Assembly: GCA_017893485.1 (NCBI GenBank)
Contig: CM030366.1
Location: 76,327,227-76,391,226, forward strand
Direction of reading: 5' to 3'
DNA length: 64,000 bases
Origin: Hemerocallis citrina
Lineage: Eukaryota > Streptophyta > Magnoliopsida > Asparagales > Asphodelaceae
The notes beneath the pieces are model-generated. The model made no database searches and had not been told where the DNA came from. It saw only the letters and a list, made by a program, of their open reading frames with translations. Made by a program: the position numbers and the translations under genes. Positions within the stretch are counted from its first letter, which is position 1; each line of letters begins with the position of its first letter. This document shows positions 22,556 to 33,560 of the stretch, in pieces.

Positions 22556-23025
22556 CAGTCAATTGCAATGTTTGCAGTAGACCACAAGTAGCAGCGACAG
22601 TAGTTTTGGTCAGGTTTTGAGTGCCTGTTTGAGCCTAACTTCTCCTCCAAGTTAGATTGTATGTGTGCTATCATATAACTTTCTCTTCAAGGTATATTAG
22701 ATGATGATTGTATCAATACTACAACATAGGGTTTCTCAAGATCACTATATAATATTGTAATGGCCTCCACTAAGAGGTGTGTCAAAAACATCCAGTACTT
22801 AGTCTGAGAGTTTTCCATAGTAAACAATAGAGTATCTTCGAGTGAGGTTTGAGAGCTGGATTAGGTTCTTGAAAAATCTCAGTTATTTCTCCTCCAGATT
22901 AGGCTTAACCAAACTGGAAAAAAATTTGTGCTTTGTGTGCTTGGTTTGGTCTACTTACTTGGTTGTTCATTGTGATTGATTATCGCTTATGTACAATCCC
23001 TCTCTGCAAACTTAATTTCCTAACA
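22556..23025 (+). mobile_element. Second copia-type element: LTR end
   Basis: The stretch ends TTTCCTAACA at 23025 and is followed by ACTAGTATCAGAGCA, a PBS-like sequence one base from the tRNA-iMet complement. It therefore looks like the 3' part of an LTR into which the first copia element inserted. The LTR start cannot be placed; the 165-bp duplication before 8864 may belong to it. Confidence 0.55.
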
Positions 23026-23027
23026 AC

Positions 23028-23040
23028 TAGTATCAGAGCA
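23028..23040 (+). promoter_or_regulatory. Probable primer binding site of second copia element
   Basis: TAGTATCAGAGCA, one mismatch from TGGTATCAGAGCA, three bases after the TAACA LTR end. Confidence 0.6.
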
Positions 23041-23058
23041 AAGGTTACTGGAGTTTCT

Positions 23059-23220
23059 TGATGAAGATGACAGACCAGAGTTTCACGAAGATCAAACAGT
23101 TCGACGGTAAGATCAACTTTAATCTCTATAAGGTGGATATGTGCGGCATGTTGGTTCAACATGACTTGCATCTTGCCATACAAGGAGATAAGCTTTTGTA
23201 TATCGATAATGGTAAAAATC
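23059..23220 (+). pseudogene. Ty1/copia gag N-terminal fragment
   Basis: The frame reads MKMTDQSFTKIKQFDGKINF then NLYKVDMCGMLVQHDLHLAI and QGDK. FDGKxNFxLWxxxMxxxLVQxxL is the hallmark of plant copia gag N-termini. After about 55 codons the homology stops and a Tat-like LTR begins. The aromatic Trp usually found in this motif is Tyr here. Confidence 0.75.
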
Positions 23221-23232
23221 ACAGCAAATCAG

Positions 23233-24031
23233 GGTCATACGATTTCGGCACAGATTCAAAAACTTCTACAGGCAGATTAGTCATCGCAGATCTCTTTAAC
23301 AGGTCAAGGCCTCCTCCAGTCTCATTAACAAGACATGGACCGCTTTCAAGTCCATTAAAAGTGATAGATTAGACCCACTAGGAGAGACACCAAGCCTATG
23401 AAGGCTATGAGTCAAATCTCTTATCCCAGACAAGAGAGTCTTATCTCTTAAGGGGGAGAAGTCCCCCCATTCTTTGCCTCAGCCTGGGAAGCATGAAAAT
23501 CTCTCGGACCGTCTTTCCAAGTATCATCCTAATGTTCATTGCTATACCCTTGTTTGCTCTGTTATATGCAATGGACGAGGTAGTAGTAGATCCAGCCATT
23601 ACTATAAAAGCTATTGGACATCAATAGTATCGGAATGCGCTAAGAGATAATGAATTCATATCAATCTAATGGATCATATCAATCTCCTAAACTATTTCTC
23701 AGGACTATAAACACCCTTCCCCCACCTCAGTCAGAATGTAATCAACAATCAAGAAATTCTCTCTCAAACTCCCTTTATCTCTATGGTTCTTACTTGAGCA
23801 TCGGATGGTCTGTCGTTGGGGCCACCCCCGGTGTTTCAAGCTTTTTGCAGGTCTGTCAGCCGCATCAGCAACCATCAGATTCAGATTACGGTGTTCAATC
23901 AATGACCCAGATCCACTCTCAGGAGCTCTAACCACTTTTTACTCCGATGATCAAAGGTTACATCATTAGTAGTTTCCTTCCAATTATAAACTCACTATCT
24001 GTTTGTTTCCACATCAAAATAAGCAGTAACA
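23233..24031 (+). mobile_element. Tat-like LTR
   Basis: It contains a TATAAACACCC promoter-like region near 23705, a CTTGAGCATCGGATGGTCTG segment near 23793 like the LTRs at 30960 and 47715, and ends AAGCAGTAACA, shared with 2696. The start is uncertain because no clear TG boundary or target duplication could be found. Confidence 0.6.
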
Positions 24032-24221
24032 GATTGATCTCGTCTGTGAAAAATTACACAGATCAACATCAAAGATCAGACTTACACCCATGCTATCAAG
24101 ACTAAGAGAGAGAGTGGCGGCCTCAAGCCGTCGAACAAACTTTCTTCGTCAACCAGCCCCTTCCTTGGAGGACCAAATTTCTCCTCAACAACTGGATCAG
24201 CCCCAACACCCTAGTCAAGCT
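24032..24221 (+). other. Leader and gag start of Tat-like element, truncated
   Basis: GATTGATCTCGTCTGTGAAA after the LTR resembles the degenerate Tat PBS (TGGCGCCGTCTGTGGGA family). A frame beginning MLSRLRERVAASS follows and is cut after about 40 codons by later insertions. Confidence 0.5.
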
Positions 24222-24235
24222 TGTCACGCCCCGCT
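24222..24235 (-). mobile_element. 14-bp remnant of an inverted Tekay-type LTR end
   Basis: TGTCACGCCCCGCT equals the inverted end of the Tekay-type LTRs (as at 13519). It stops where the next LTR begins at 24236. The rest of that LTR is not seen on the other side, so it was deleted. Confidence 0.5.
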
Positions 24236-27200
24236 TGTAACAACCCAGATTTTCATATGAACATATATATGTTTTGTTAAGCACTAAAATACTATAGTTA
24301 TTTATTTATTTTTCTTTTTAAAGCTTTTAGTATGGAGTGAACTCTTAAGCTTTAACTAGACTCGATTGAACCCTAATTTAACTCAACACTTGTAGTGTAC
24401 CATAGCATGTAACCAAAAAAAAAAAAAAACTTGTGCACATGCACAAGCCCAAATCCGGCCATGATTTAGGAGGGAAAAGAAGGAGGGAATTTGAAGAATT
24501 AGGGTTAGGGTTTGAACATGGAATCTTGACTCATGATGAGTCTTTGACCATCTCTACCCTCCACCTCCATTCTCCCCCAATGCAGCCCTCTCACTTTCTC
24601 CTTCCCCCCTTTCTAAAAAATCCATCCACATTCATTTCCCATCCTCTATTAAAACACCCTCATCTCACCCTAGCTCAATTTCTCATCTTTTCCTACAATT
24701 AAGCCATCTTCTACACCTCTAAACCTTACTCTCTACACCCTAGCTACAGATTTGGAAGGAGAGAAACCAAGGAGAAGAATAGAAGCCAAGGAGAAGAAGA
24801 GAAGACAAGGAGGAGGAACCAAGGAGCAAGAAGGCTAATCAAGGAGCTAGGAGCTTGTAGGATCTCTCTTTACCATCAAACTCATCAAGGTGGGTGATTC
24901 TAATCTCTGTGTTTCATTTTGATTGTTGAATGGTTGTTTTAGTGACTGAAAAATGACATGCATGCTTTTGAATGAACTTAAGTAACTCATTTTGTGCTAA
25001 GAAACCCAAAACAGAAAATCCTGTTAAAAAGCTGATTTTTTGTTGTTAGTCCGTAGCTCATAACTCGAACACCACTGCTTGGGTTAACCTGCAATTTTTA
25101 CAAGATGTTCATTTATGTGTCATACACCGTTAGTAATTTTTCCAGAGTTTTTTGATATTTCCTTCTATTAAAATAAATTACAAACTTGCATGCTGGTTAG
25201 AATAGAAAGAAGCAGTTTTTATTGTTACTATTGTGAAAAAAATGACTTGTATCTCACTGCATGCTTATGGAAATGATCTGAATTTTTAGTATGTCATTGT
25301 TCGATGTATCTAAGACCTACGTTTCAAATTTCATGAGATTTGGACCACTGTAGCTATGTCAATAAATTCATGCAATTTGAGTTAAATATTTTAGTAAACA
25401 GAACTGCTGGTGTTACTGCCCTATTTTTGGATGACATTGAAAAGGACATAATTGGAAATCTACTTGGTAGAATAACCTGATTTTTGGAATTGTTGTAACA
25501 TTATGTGTCAGGAACTAGATTCTAAAATTTCATTATGATCTGACACCATATGCTATTTTAAATGGATTTTATCCCATGACTGTGTTGATCTGATCTGCTG
25601 TTCTGGAAGTCTGTATACTTGTTAAAGATGGACCCATAAGAGCATCTAAGCGGCCTTATCCGAAGAGCCTTATAACTAGGAACTTTTAGTAAACACATAG
25701 ATCTTTCTGGAATGTTCAATAAATCCTGATTTGGACAAGTATTCGATTTTATATGATTTTTGCAAGTGACGACAGAAACATAGTAAAACATAGAGCTCAC
25801 TGGTTTGCACCATGTTCATTGAGATGAGTTTGAACTTGTATCTTGTTGGCTTAGAGTTGCTGTTTGACGTCAAGACTCATGTTATAGATGTGTACTTGGG
25901 TTAGGACTTAAATTATCTAAAGTTCCTTGCTAAGAATAGCTCATAGTTGCTTGTAGACCCCAAAATAGACAACGTTGTTCACTGTTTTGAAGTGAAAATT
26001 GTATTGGATGTTGGGGTAGCGTGGTTGACCATTTTGGGATGAAATCCATGCCCAAAGTGGGTTATTACTTGCTTTCTACCTTGAGTAGAAGCATGGGAGC
26101 GCCGATCGTGATTACTCAAAGAATCGGAACCGGGAATTACTCCGTTGTGGCATAAAAGCTAAATGTGTGCTTGCTGTTTGGATTTGTAAATTGTCAATTT
26201 TAGGGCTCTTAGAACCCCTATTTGGGTATTCATGGGTTAAGACTTACTCCTAGTGTGATGTACCTTGTTGGAGTACGTTGGTTGAGTTCTGAGACTCTAG
26301 GACTAAGTCTTGTTGACAAATCTAGACAGGTAGAATAAGATCTGTGTCACATCGAACGTGTTGGAGGAGATGACTTATGCGCCGATGTACTCGCCGTGCA
26401 TGGATGGATACCATGGTTTTGTGTTTGGAGCTACCACTTTTCAAGGACTGTGGATCGTTAAGTTTAGCGGGAGCTACTTGTTCGTCAGGCCGAGATTACG
26501 ATCGAACTCCAAGCATAGATGTCGGTTGTGCCAATCGACGGGGTTGATTCGTCGTTGGTTCGTGCCAAGTGTAGGTCGAGGCGGGCCAACCCTTGGGCCG
26601 GACTTGAGGGCTAGTTGAGTCCTAGTGCGGGATGGGTTAAGATCCATTGATGATAAAGGGGTAACTAGCTAGAAAGAGTCTACAAGAAAAGCTTAACTAG
26701 TTATTCATAGCAAGCCAAGTTGATTACCACGTTAGGGATTGGATAAGGTAGATAGATCGGCTAACTAGGGGAATGGGTAATTTGAGAAAGCTCGCCTAGA
26801 GGTTCTTACTTCTAATAAGAAAATGAAAGAGAATTAGAGTTGGGCTAGAGTGATGGCGTTTAGTAATGGGTTGATAAAAGAAATACTAGTAATTGTGTAA
26901 TTAACCTTACCTTTAATCTTGGAGTGGGGTAGCATGAATACTTTGATAGGACTAGATCGAGTCTTCGTTGATTGTAAGGACAGGCACTAGCGAGGGTGTT
27001 CGCCCGTCAGAGGGACGTCGTCTCGACTGCAAGTTTTGCTCTAGTGTAAGGATGAGTGTAGCGGAGTTGGGGAAACCTTATATCCGTCAGGTCCTTTGTT
27101 GATTAATGCGGGCAGGAGGATTAGAGAAAGACTCGGTGAATGAGACTCTAAGTCCTTCGGTAGGGAGCCCTGGTGTCCGTATATCAGCTTTGGATGAGGT

Positions 27201-28061
27201 CCGGGCAGACATAGATACAACAACATATCGGGTAAGCCGATTTAATTACAGTCACACAGGGTAAGCCTGCACAGTCACGCACAGTAAGCCTGCGACTGGG
27301 CCTAGCAACATATCAGGTAAGCCAATTTAATTACATTCACGCAGGGTAAGCCTGCACAATCATGCAGGGTAAGCCTGCGACTGGGACCCCGGGCATAGTG
27401 GATAAAACTTGAGGATTGGATACCACTAATGACAGCAGCGACGGGTAAGTCGGACGACTATAGCCTCACTATCACTGGAATCAGAAACAGGAGAGAGCAC
27501 AAAAGTAGGATGTATAGCGGGGGATCGAGCCCCATCAAACTGAATAACGTCATTTGGTTGGGGGGTGTGTAGTATGGGATGCATATCTTTCAACCAAGCG
27601 TGCATTAGCTTTAGGAGCATGTGGGCATATTGTGTATTAGATTAGGTCATGGCATACACCGACACTTGCTTGACACCACCTTTTTCTTTGCATCAAATAT
27701 TTTGTGGATTGGTGAGGTTGGAATCGCTATATTATGGCGTAGAGAGGATAGCTGAATATAGCATTTTCATCAGTTGTAATCAACTACGTTCCCAAAGTTA
27801 TTAGTGCAGGATCGCCGACTTGGGATCACGGGAAAGCTCTAGCAGGGGAAAGCATCCAAGTGAAAGATATTGTCCAAATTTTATTATACATTCTTGTTGT
27901 AACATTTAATTGTAATTGTTGTAATCATTGGACATTGTAATAACAATTTGATATAATAAAAGTTGTTAATTTCCTAGTAATTTTTGTTGTATTGTGACTC
28001 ATTTGAAGGTAAATCCTGGAGTGTGTCACGAGTTCCTTTGTTAGGAATTCAGGGTGCTACA
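24236..28061 (+). repeat. 5' LTR (3.8 kb)
   Basis: Starts TGTAACAACCC, ends GGTGCTACA. It includes a purine-rich AAGGAG-repeat stretch (24745-24850), an 85-bp tandem duplication at 27221-27390 and long non-coding AT-rich stretches. No supported gene. Confidence 0.85.
27221..27390. repeat. 85-bp tandem duplication with GGGTAAGCCTGC subrepeats
   Basis: CAACATATC(G/A)GGTAAGCC(G/A)A starts at 27221 and again at 27306. Each copy carries two GGTAAGCCTGC subunits and ends GCGACTGGG. Confidence 0.9.
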
Positions 28062-28065
28062 GAAA

Positions 28066-28079
28066 TGGTATGAGATCTT
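28066..28079 (+). promoter_or_regulatory. Degenerate primer binding site
   Basis: TGGTATGAGATCTT lies four bases after the LTR; the expected TGGTATCAGAGC has changed at two or three positions. Confidence 0.6.
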
Positions 28080-28253
28080 ACTTCAAATTGTAGTCCAACA
28101 CCACAGGAGATTAGACTTGGGTGCGTCAGTAGGGTCAGTTTTGATAGTGGGATGGTCGTAAATCATATTGTTGCACTTTTGCAACTTTTGTTTACGAATT
28201 TTTCCTCTGTCTGACCTAACCCCACTGCGGTTATTCTTTTACTAACTTTTATG

Positions 28254-28334
28254 ATTCAACTGGACGTCGAGGAGGCAAATCTATCGCCTAATGTCCAGGA
28301 GGCAAGCATGCTGCCGGGAGTCGATAAAGGAGAG
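28254..28334 (+). repeat. Three 27-bp repeats encoding a 9-residue motif
   Basis: Directly after an ATG the frame reads IQLDVEEAN, LSPNVQEAS, MLPGVDKGE, the same nonapeptide repeat as on the minus strand at 17856-18017. Confidence 0.8.
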
Positions 28335-28407
28335 CCCACGATGCAAGAGTCGAGGAAGAAAGGGGAGGAGCCGACGACGGTGACCTCAATGTCGAGGTGA
28401 GAATTCA

Positions 28408-29535
28408 ACAGGATGTCCAAGCACAAGGTTCACATTGACTGTAAGGAGAAGAAGGTGACCTTAGCCATGCCCGAGAAACCAGAGATCGTGTTTCAAGGGA
28501 AGAAGAAAAACGGAAAGATTTTGGCGGCTACAGTCGGGAGTAAGGTGCCAAAAGAAGTCAAGGGGATGCCCATTATACGAGACTTTCCATTTGTATTTTG
28601 GAGGAGTTACTAGGGTTACCCCCACCAAGGGATGTAGAGTTCAGTGTGACCCAGCCAGGCAGCGCACCTGTATCAAAGACGTCGTATCGTATGGCACCGG
28701 TGGAACAGAATGAAGTCAAGAAGCAAATAGAGGAATTGCTGCAGAAGGGACTCATCAGGCCTAGTGCCTCTCCTTGGGGAGCACTGGTACTACTAGTCAA
28801 GAAGGACGGGTCATCAAGGATGTATATTGACTATCGAAAATTGAACAAAGTCACAGTCCAAAACAAATATCCAATTCCCAGGATCGACGACTTGTTCGAT
28901 CAGCTACAAGGAGCCGTAGTGTTCTCAGATATCGATCTACAATTGGGCTACCATCAGGCCCGTGTCAAGGAGGAAGACATACTAAAGACAGCTTTCAGGA
29001 CGTGGCATGGGCACTATGAATTCCTAGTGATGTTGTTTGGACCGACTAACACCCCAGCGATCTTCGTGGACATAATGAACTGAATTCTACGGCCATTTAT
29101 TGACTCGTTCGGGGTGGTCTTCAACGATGACATTCTACTGTATTTCACAGACGAAGGAGGATCACGTGATGCACCTGACAGCAGTTTTGAGGAAGCTTCA
29201 GGAGCATTAGTTGTATGCCAAGATATCCAAATGCAAGTTATGGAAGTCGAAAGTAGCTTTCCTCGGCCATGTTCTTTCTAAGGAGGGAGTGGCCACTGAC
29301 CCACAAAGATAGAGGTGGTGAAGGCTTGTCCTCAGCCAAGGACAGTGAAGGAAGTAAGGAGCTTTTTGGGTCTGACTGGGTACTACAAGAAGTTCATTCA
29401 AGACTATGCCAAGATTGCGGTACCACTCACGGCCCTGACCAGGAAGGACAAGATATTTGAATGGGCTGACAAGTGTGAAGCAGGTTTTCAGGAACTGAAG
29501 GAGGTGCAGGGAACTGCGATGCTTTCACTAGCATA
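28408..29535 (+). pseudogene. Chromovirus pol fragment: protease/RT linker and RT, start of RNase H
   Basis: After a linker (VHIDCKEKKVTL near 28428, [11 protein letters not shown] near 28566) a frameshift leads into [16 protein letters not shown] (28600), [47 protein letters not shown] and the [12 protein letters not shown] region (about 28920). The active-site box reads VVFNDDILLYF near 29115, so both Asp residues remain but Ile is Asn. Stop TGA at 29081 and frameshifts follow. The last part, [20 protein letters not shown] (29345-29405), is the RT-RNase H connection of Tekay/Reina chromoviruses. The frame ends in a TAG at 29533. Integrase is absent. Confidence 0.93.
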
Positions 29536-29599
29536 GAGGATCCATAGTGGACCATTTTGTCTTTTGATTGGGGATTAAACTCTTTTGGAATACTAGCAA

Positions 29600-29915
29600 G
29601 ATGTCAGGGAGCCAAATCTGCAACTGGATATCAGAAGGCAAATCTGCAACCGAAGGTCCAGAAGGCAAACCAGCAACTGGATATCAAAGGGCAAGTCTGC
29701 AACCAAAGGTCCAGAAGGCAAACCTACAAATGGATATCAGAAGGCAAACCTGCAACTGGATATCGGAGGGCAAGTCTGCAACCGAAGGTTCAGAAGGTAA
29801 ACCTGCAACTGGATATCGGAGGGCAAATCTGCAACTAGATGTCGAGAAAGTAAATTCATAACCTGATGTGCAGGTAGCGAGTCTGCAGTTGAATGACAAA
29901 TGAGGGCAAGTCGCA
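29600..29915 (+). repeat. Long array of 26/27-bp repeats (CTGCAACTGGATATCnnAAGGCAAAT)
   Basis: About eleven units, each with GCAACTGGATATC or GCAACCGAAGGTCC followed by GAAGGCAAA. Units of 27 bp code for L-Q-P-K-V-Q-K-A-N-like peptides; several units have lost one base, so the frame slips between copies. It is the same repeat as 28254-28334 and 17856-18017. Confidence 0.9.
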
Positions 29916-30456
29916 GCACAAAGTCGAGGAAGAACGACAAGGCCGCACCGAGACTCAGTGTTGAGATTAGAATTCATGCGGTACCAAGGAAAGGCAAAGG
30001 AGGAAATCTGTGAAATGAAGAATGGGAAGAGGACCCATAGAATGGGGAGGACTTCTTGGATGAGTTTAGGCAGCATTATTTTTCCCCAGACTTACAAGAT
30101 GAAAAAACAATGGAATTTCAAGATCTAAAACAGGGAGATATGATGAAGCAAGAACGATCGTAAGTAAGGAGGCTCCAGAATGATCCACAGAGTAAGATAT
30201 TCTACAGTATTCCGGACGAGGGATGAAATAGGCTCCAGAATGTCCTTTGGAGTGGGATTAATCTCCAGTATTTCGGAACAAGAGTCGATACTCGAAGGAC
30301 GATCAAATTCTCGTAGCTTTCATGATGATGGCTTGTGCAGTTGGGGATTGTGAACGCTGTATGTGAAAATGTATTTCTCGAGTTATTTAATTAACTCTTG
30401 TTTGCTTTCCAACTAAGCGTAGTTATGAGGACATAACTATTCTAAGGAGGGAGTGA
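29916..30456 (+). other. 3' interior of deleted chromovirus, no gene
   Basis: No domain is visible. GGCTCCAGAATG occurs twice (30170, 30231). A purine tract AAGGAGGGAGTGA precedes the 3' LTR at 30457 and could be the polypurine tract. Confidence 0.5.
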
Positions 30457-30698
30457 TGTAACAACCTGGATTTTCATATGAATATATGTATGTTTTGTTA
30501 AGAACTAAAATACTATAGTTATTTATTTATTTTTCTTTTTGAAGCTTTTAGTATGGAGTTAACTCTTAAGCTTCAACTAGACCCGACTGAACCCGAGTTA
30601 ACCCTAGTTTAACTCAACACTTGTAGTGAACCATGGCATGTAACAGAAAAAAAAAAGGACTTGTGCACATGCACAAGCCCAAATCCGGCCATGATTTA
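30457..30698 (+). repeat. 3' LTR, truncated to about 240 bp
   Basis: Matches 24236-24473 through CACAAGCCCAAATCCGGCC and ATGATTTA. Homology stops at 30698, thirteen bases before the Tat element. Confidence 0.85.
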
Positions 30699-30711
30699 TA
30701 AGAATGGAAAT

Positions 30712-31231
30712 TGATATGGGTCAGATGATGTGGCCCCTCCTGGACTGCCAGATCCCCTCAAAACCTGCTTTCCCCTAATCATCAGATCAACCCAAAGCCT
30801 CATGGGCTTCTACCACGTCAGGCCCATGAGCAAACGGGTCTAAACCTGGCCTAGCAAGATCTCAGACCCGTTTGCTCTGCGTATAAATACCAGACCCCTG
30901 TCCCCCACTAGCAAGGTAATCAATCTTTCTCCTAAAAAACCCTAGCCCCTGTTATATTCTAGTGACTGACTAGATCATCGGAGGGCCTGTCGCCGAGATC
31001 TCTCCCAGTATTTCTAGGCAAAGTGCAGGTACACAAGATCGGGCCGAGCCCCAAAGATTTGATCTGAGTTACTAGATCCGGGCCTAGCATTCGTCCTCCA
31101 CCTCACTCCTGCTATTCCCGTGCCGATTCCCCAGCCGAGGGTCAAACATATAGCCTGTACCACAACTTTCACTATAAAAATTACAAGAACTCACACCTGT
31201 TGCAGCCACACCCTAAAAACAAACCGCATCA
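30712..31231 (+). repeat. Tat 5' LTR
   Basis: 520 bp with a TATAAATAC promoter at 30882 and GATCATCGGAGGGCCTGTCG downstream, typical of Tat LTRs. No poly(A) site could be placed. Confidence 0.95.
30882..30890 (+). promoter_or_regulatory. TATA box of Tat 5' LTR
   Basis: TATAAATAC, conserved at 47622 in the 3' LTR in spite of about 10 percent divergence around it. Confidence 0.75.
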
Positions 31232-31234
31232 GGT

Positions 31235-31250
31235 TGGCGTCGTCTGTGGG
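31235..31250 (+). promoter_or_regulatory. Tat-type primer binding site
   Basis: TGGCGTCGTCTGTGGG follows the LTR after three bases; the TGGCGCCGTCTGTGGGA type of PBS is standard for Tat elements. Confidence 0.85.
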
Positions 31251-31864
31251 AAACCTCGGTACTGACCTTAGTCCGACCCCGGTCAGGAACGTCATCCCCT
31301 CCATCCGAGCTCTCACATGGCCCCCAGGTCTCGAAGAGCCGTCACTTCTGTGCGTCATCCAGACCCTCCTCTCCAGTACAGCCACACTGATGCCCGTGGA
31401 TCCAACCATCCGAGGGTCAACGGCGAACTCGGGCCGGGCGCTTCTCTCTCGATCGCGACCGACCTACATCGAGACATCGAGAGACGGCAAGCCAGCTGAA
31501 CTAGGGGAGGGTTCGCTTCCAACTCAGTCTTGAACCATCCCAGGCACCCGTCCCGAGAGTAGGAGACAGAGCTCAGTCGCACAGAACGAAGGCCTCCACC
31601 CCAATGCGACCCGGTCGGACAAGCTCCGGACACACGCCGTGAGTTCTAAAAATTTCGGAACGAGATCCTGGAGGCCATCTTAGGGACCCCTAGGAATGAG
31701 ACACTCCTCCGCTATCACTTGCGGTCGGATGTCAGAGCCATCGAGTCTTGCAGCTTAACCCACCCGTCAGAACGTGACAAGGACGTCCTACGATGCCTAC
31801 AGGAAATGGAGAACCACCTCGACCATTTTGGTGAGGACGGCCCGAGGCCGGCTCAGGGTCATAG
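31251..31864 (+). pseudogene. Tat leader and gag N-terminal part (first copy)
   Basis: Broken Arg/Ser-rich frames lead into a segment (31664-31864) that repeats at 33561-33761 with 12 differences in 201 bases. Read in the frame of the second copy it gives LREAILGTPRNETLLRYHLR-like sequence. It stops at a foreign LTR. Confidence 0.75.
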
Positions 31865-31865
31865 A

Positions 31866-33556
31866 TGATGTGTCTAATTTATATACAAATATTTGTACTC
31901 ATTTACCAATTAAAATTGCTTTTTTTTTCGTTGATATTATCTATAATTCATCTTATTTCAATAGGATTCATTTAATTAATTATTTTTGAAGAAATAATAT
32001 TTTTTATGCAAAAAGTAAAGATTTGTGAAAAAAATCAACAAACAAAGTAAAACTATGGATTTATCATTTTTTATTGTTTTGTTGAGTAAAAGTGCGATAA
32101 ATAATTTTAGAAGGATTTTAATGAGCTATTATGATTTTTAGTTAGTTTAATTAATTTTAAACTAATTAATTTTATTTTATTTAAAAATCCTAATTTATGG
32201 TATTATCTTTTGTGTATACAGCACGTGTTTGCAAGAAAAGGAAGAAGAAGAAGAAAGGAGAAAGAAATACTTATCTGGGTTAAAAAGGAAGGAAATAAAT
32301 GAAGAAAGTGGATTTTTCTGCAAAAAGTGCAAACCCTAACTCTCTTCCCATTCTCTATAAATACAAACCAAAGGAGAGAGAAGAGGCCAGGAGGTGACGG
32401 CTATTAATCAGCAACAAACAAATAATAAAAAAAATAAAAAAAAAGTAAGAGAGAGCTCTCCTCTTTTTGGTTTGCGGGTTGAAACAAAAAAAGGAAAGAG
32501 AGAAGCAGGGCGACAGAGGCGGCTGGACCACATGGCGACAAGACGGGCGCTGACTAGGCCTGGCGTGCGGCTCTAAGCTCTGACCTTGCGCACGGAACCC
32601 AAGGCGTGCTGACGCGGTCGACACGACAAAAGAGAAGCAGCAGGCTTCGGCTGACGTGCGCTGGCTTCTTCTGCTACTGACTAGACGAAGGTGACAAGCA
32701 GGCGGTCCCACGTGACAGGTGGGGAACGCTGCCTCTTTTCCTGGCGTGCGCAGCGAAGGATCAGACAGCGACTGTTTGGGGTTCGGTTTTTGAGAAAGAA
32801 GAAAGAGAAAGGACTGGTTTGCATTAATTTTTATTTCTTTTTGTATCTCTTCTTCTCCAATTTTTAGATGCAATCCCAAACAGACATTAACTGAATTTAT
32901 TATTCTAGAGGCTAAGATGTAGCCGAGTTTTGTAGAACACAAATTTTAATTCCTTATTATTACTCTATTTTTCCTGGTTGTGTTTTAATTTTTATTATTT
33001 ATGCGTACAAAATGGTGGATAGATATTTGTATGATCTTTAAAATCATGATGAGACCGAACTGGTAATTTGTGATTAATAAAAATTAAATACCGTTATTGG
33101 AGGACGTGACCGTTAAGAAATCCAAATTTTCAATTAATAATTTGATGGATAGGCAAATAATTAGTTGAGAATAATTTTTAGACTACGTGGATAGAGTGGT
33201 TAATATTTTTAGGATTTTGGTCTACAACTTGGAAAGATAATATCTTTATTCATAAGGAGTTATAATTTGTGTGTGTGATAAACGAGGTGAACCAAGAGCC
33301 CTAGAATTAATTTTACCCTTAATAAATTACAAGAGCTTCACAGTTTAACAGCCCTCTCCATCTTCACAAATTTAGTTAGCTTTAATTAGATTAATTTAAT
33401 TTAGTTGTTTTATCCTTCATAAATTTTGATCTTCCAAATAGTGATAATCTAGTAATATCGATACTCAATAAAATATCTAGTCCCTGTGGGTTCGACACTC
33501 TATTCACTTACTATATTACTTATTGCGATTTTGTACACTTGCAAATATTCACATCA
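31866..33556 (+). mobile_element. Solo LTR of another LTR retrotransposon inside Tat gag
   Basis: A 1691-bp segment with inverted ends TGATG/CATCA, a TATAAATA box at 32355 and a CCCTGTGGGTTCGACACTC region near its 3' end, which is common in LTRs of plant non-chromovirus gypsy elements. It has no PBS, polypurine tract or coding domain. The 5-bp neighbours ATAGA and ACTTG do not match, so it lacks a target duplication, and 201 bp of gag is duplicated on both sides. Confidence 0.75.
32355..32362 (+). promoter_or_regulatory. TATA box of solo LTR
   Basis: TATAAATA in a CTCTATAAATACAAACC context, positioned near the middle of the LTR. Confidence 0.65.
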
Positions 33557-33560
33557 ACTT

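Larger units (their letters stand above)
24236..30698 (+). mobile_element. Internally deleted chromovirus with 3.8-kb LTR, 3' LTR truncated
   Basis: The sequences from 24236 and 30457 both start TGTAACAACC(C/T)(A/G)GATTTTCATATGAA and stay alignable for about 240 bp. The first ends at 28061 (GGGTGCTACA), followed by a mutated Met-type PBS, so it is a 3826-bp 5' LTR. The interior (28062-30456) keeps only an RT segment and repeats; gag, protease and integrase are missing. The 3' LTR is cut at 30698. The LTR homology does not resume after the Tat element at 47975. Confidence 0.85.

Noticed and set aside
27221..27390. CRISPR-like regularly spaced repeats
   Set aside because: Only two 85-bp copies with similar spacers inside a plant LTR; a tandem duplication.
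32355..32942. 195-codon minus-strand frame in the solo LTR
   Set aside because: It spans the promoter region of the LTR, is compositionally simple and has no recognised domain.
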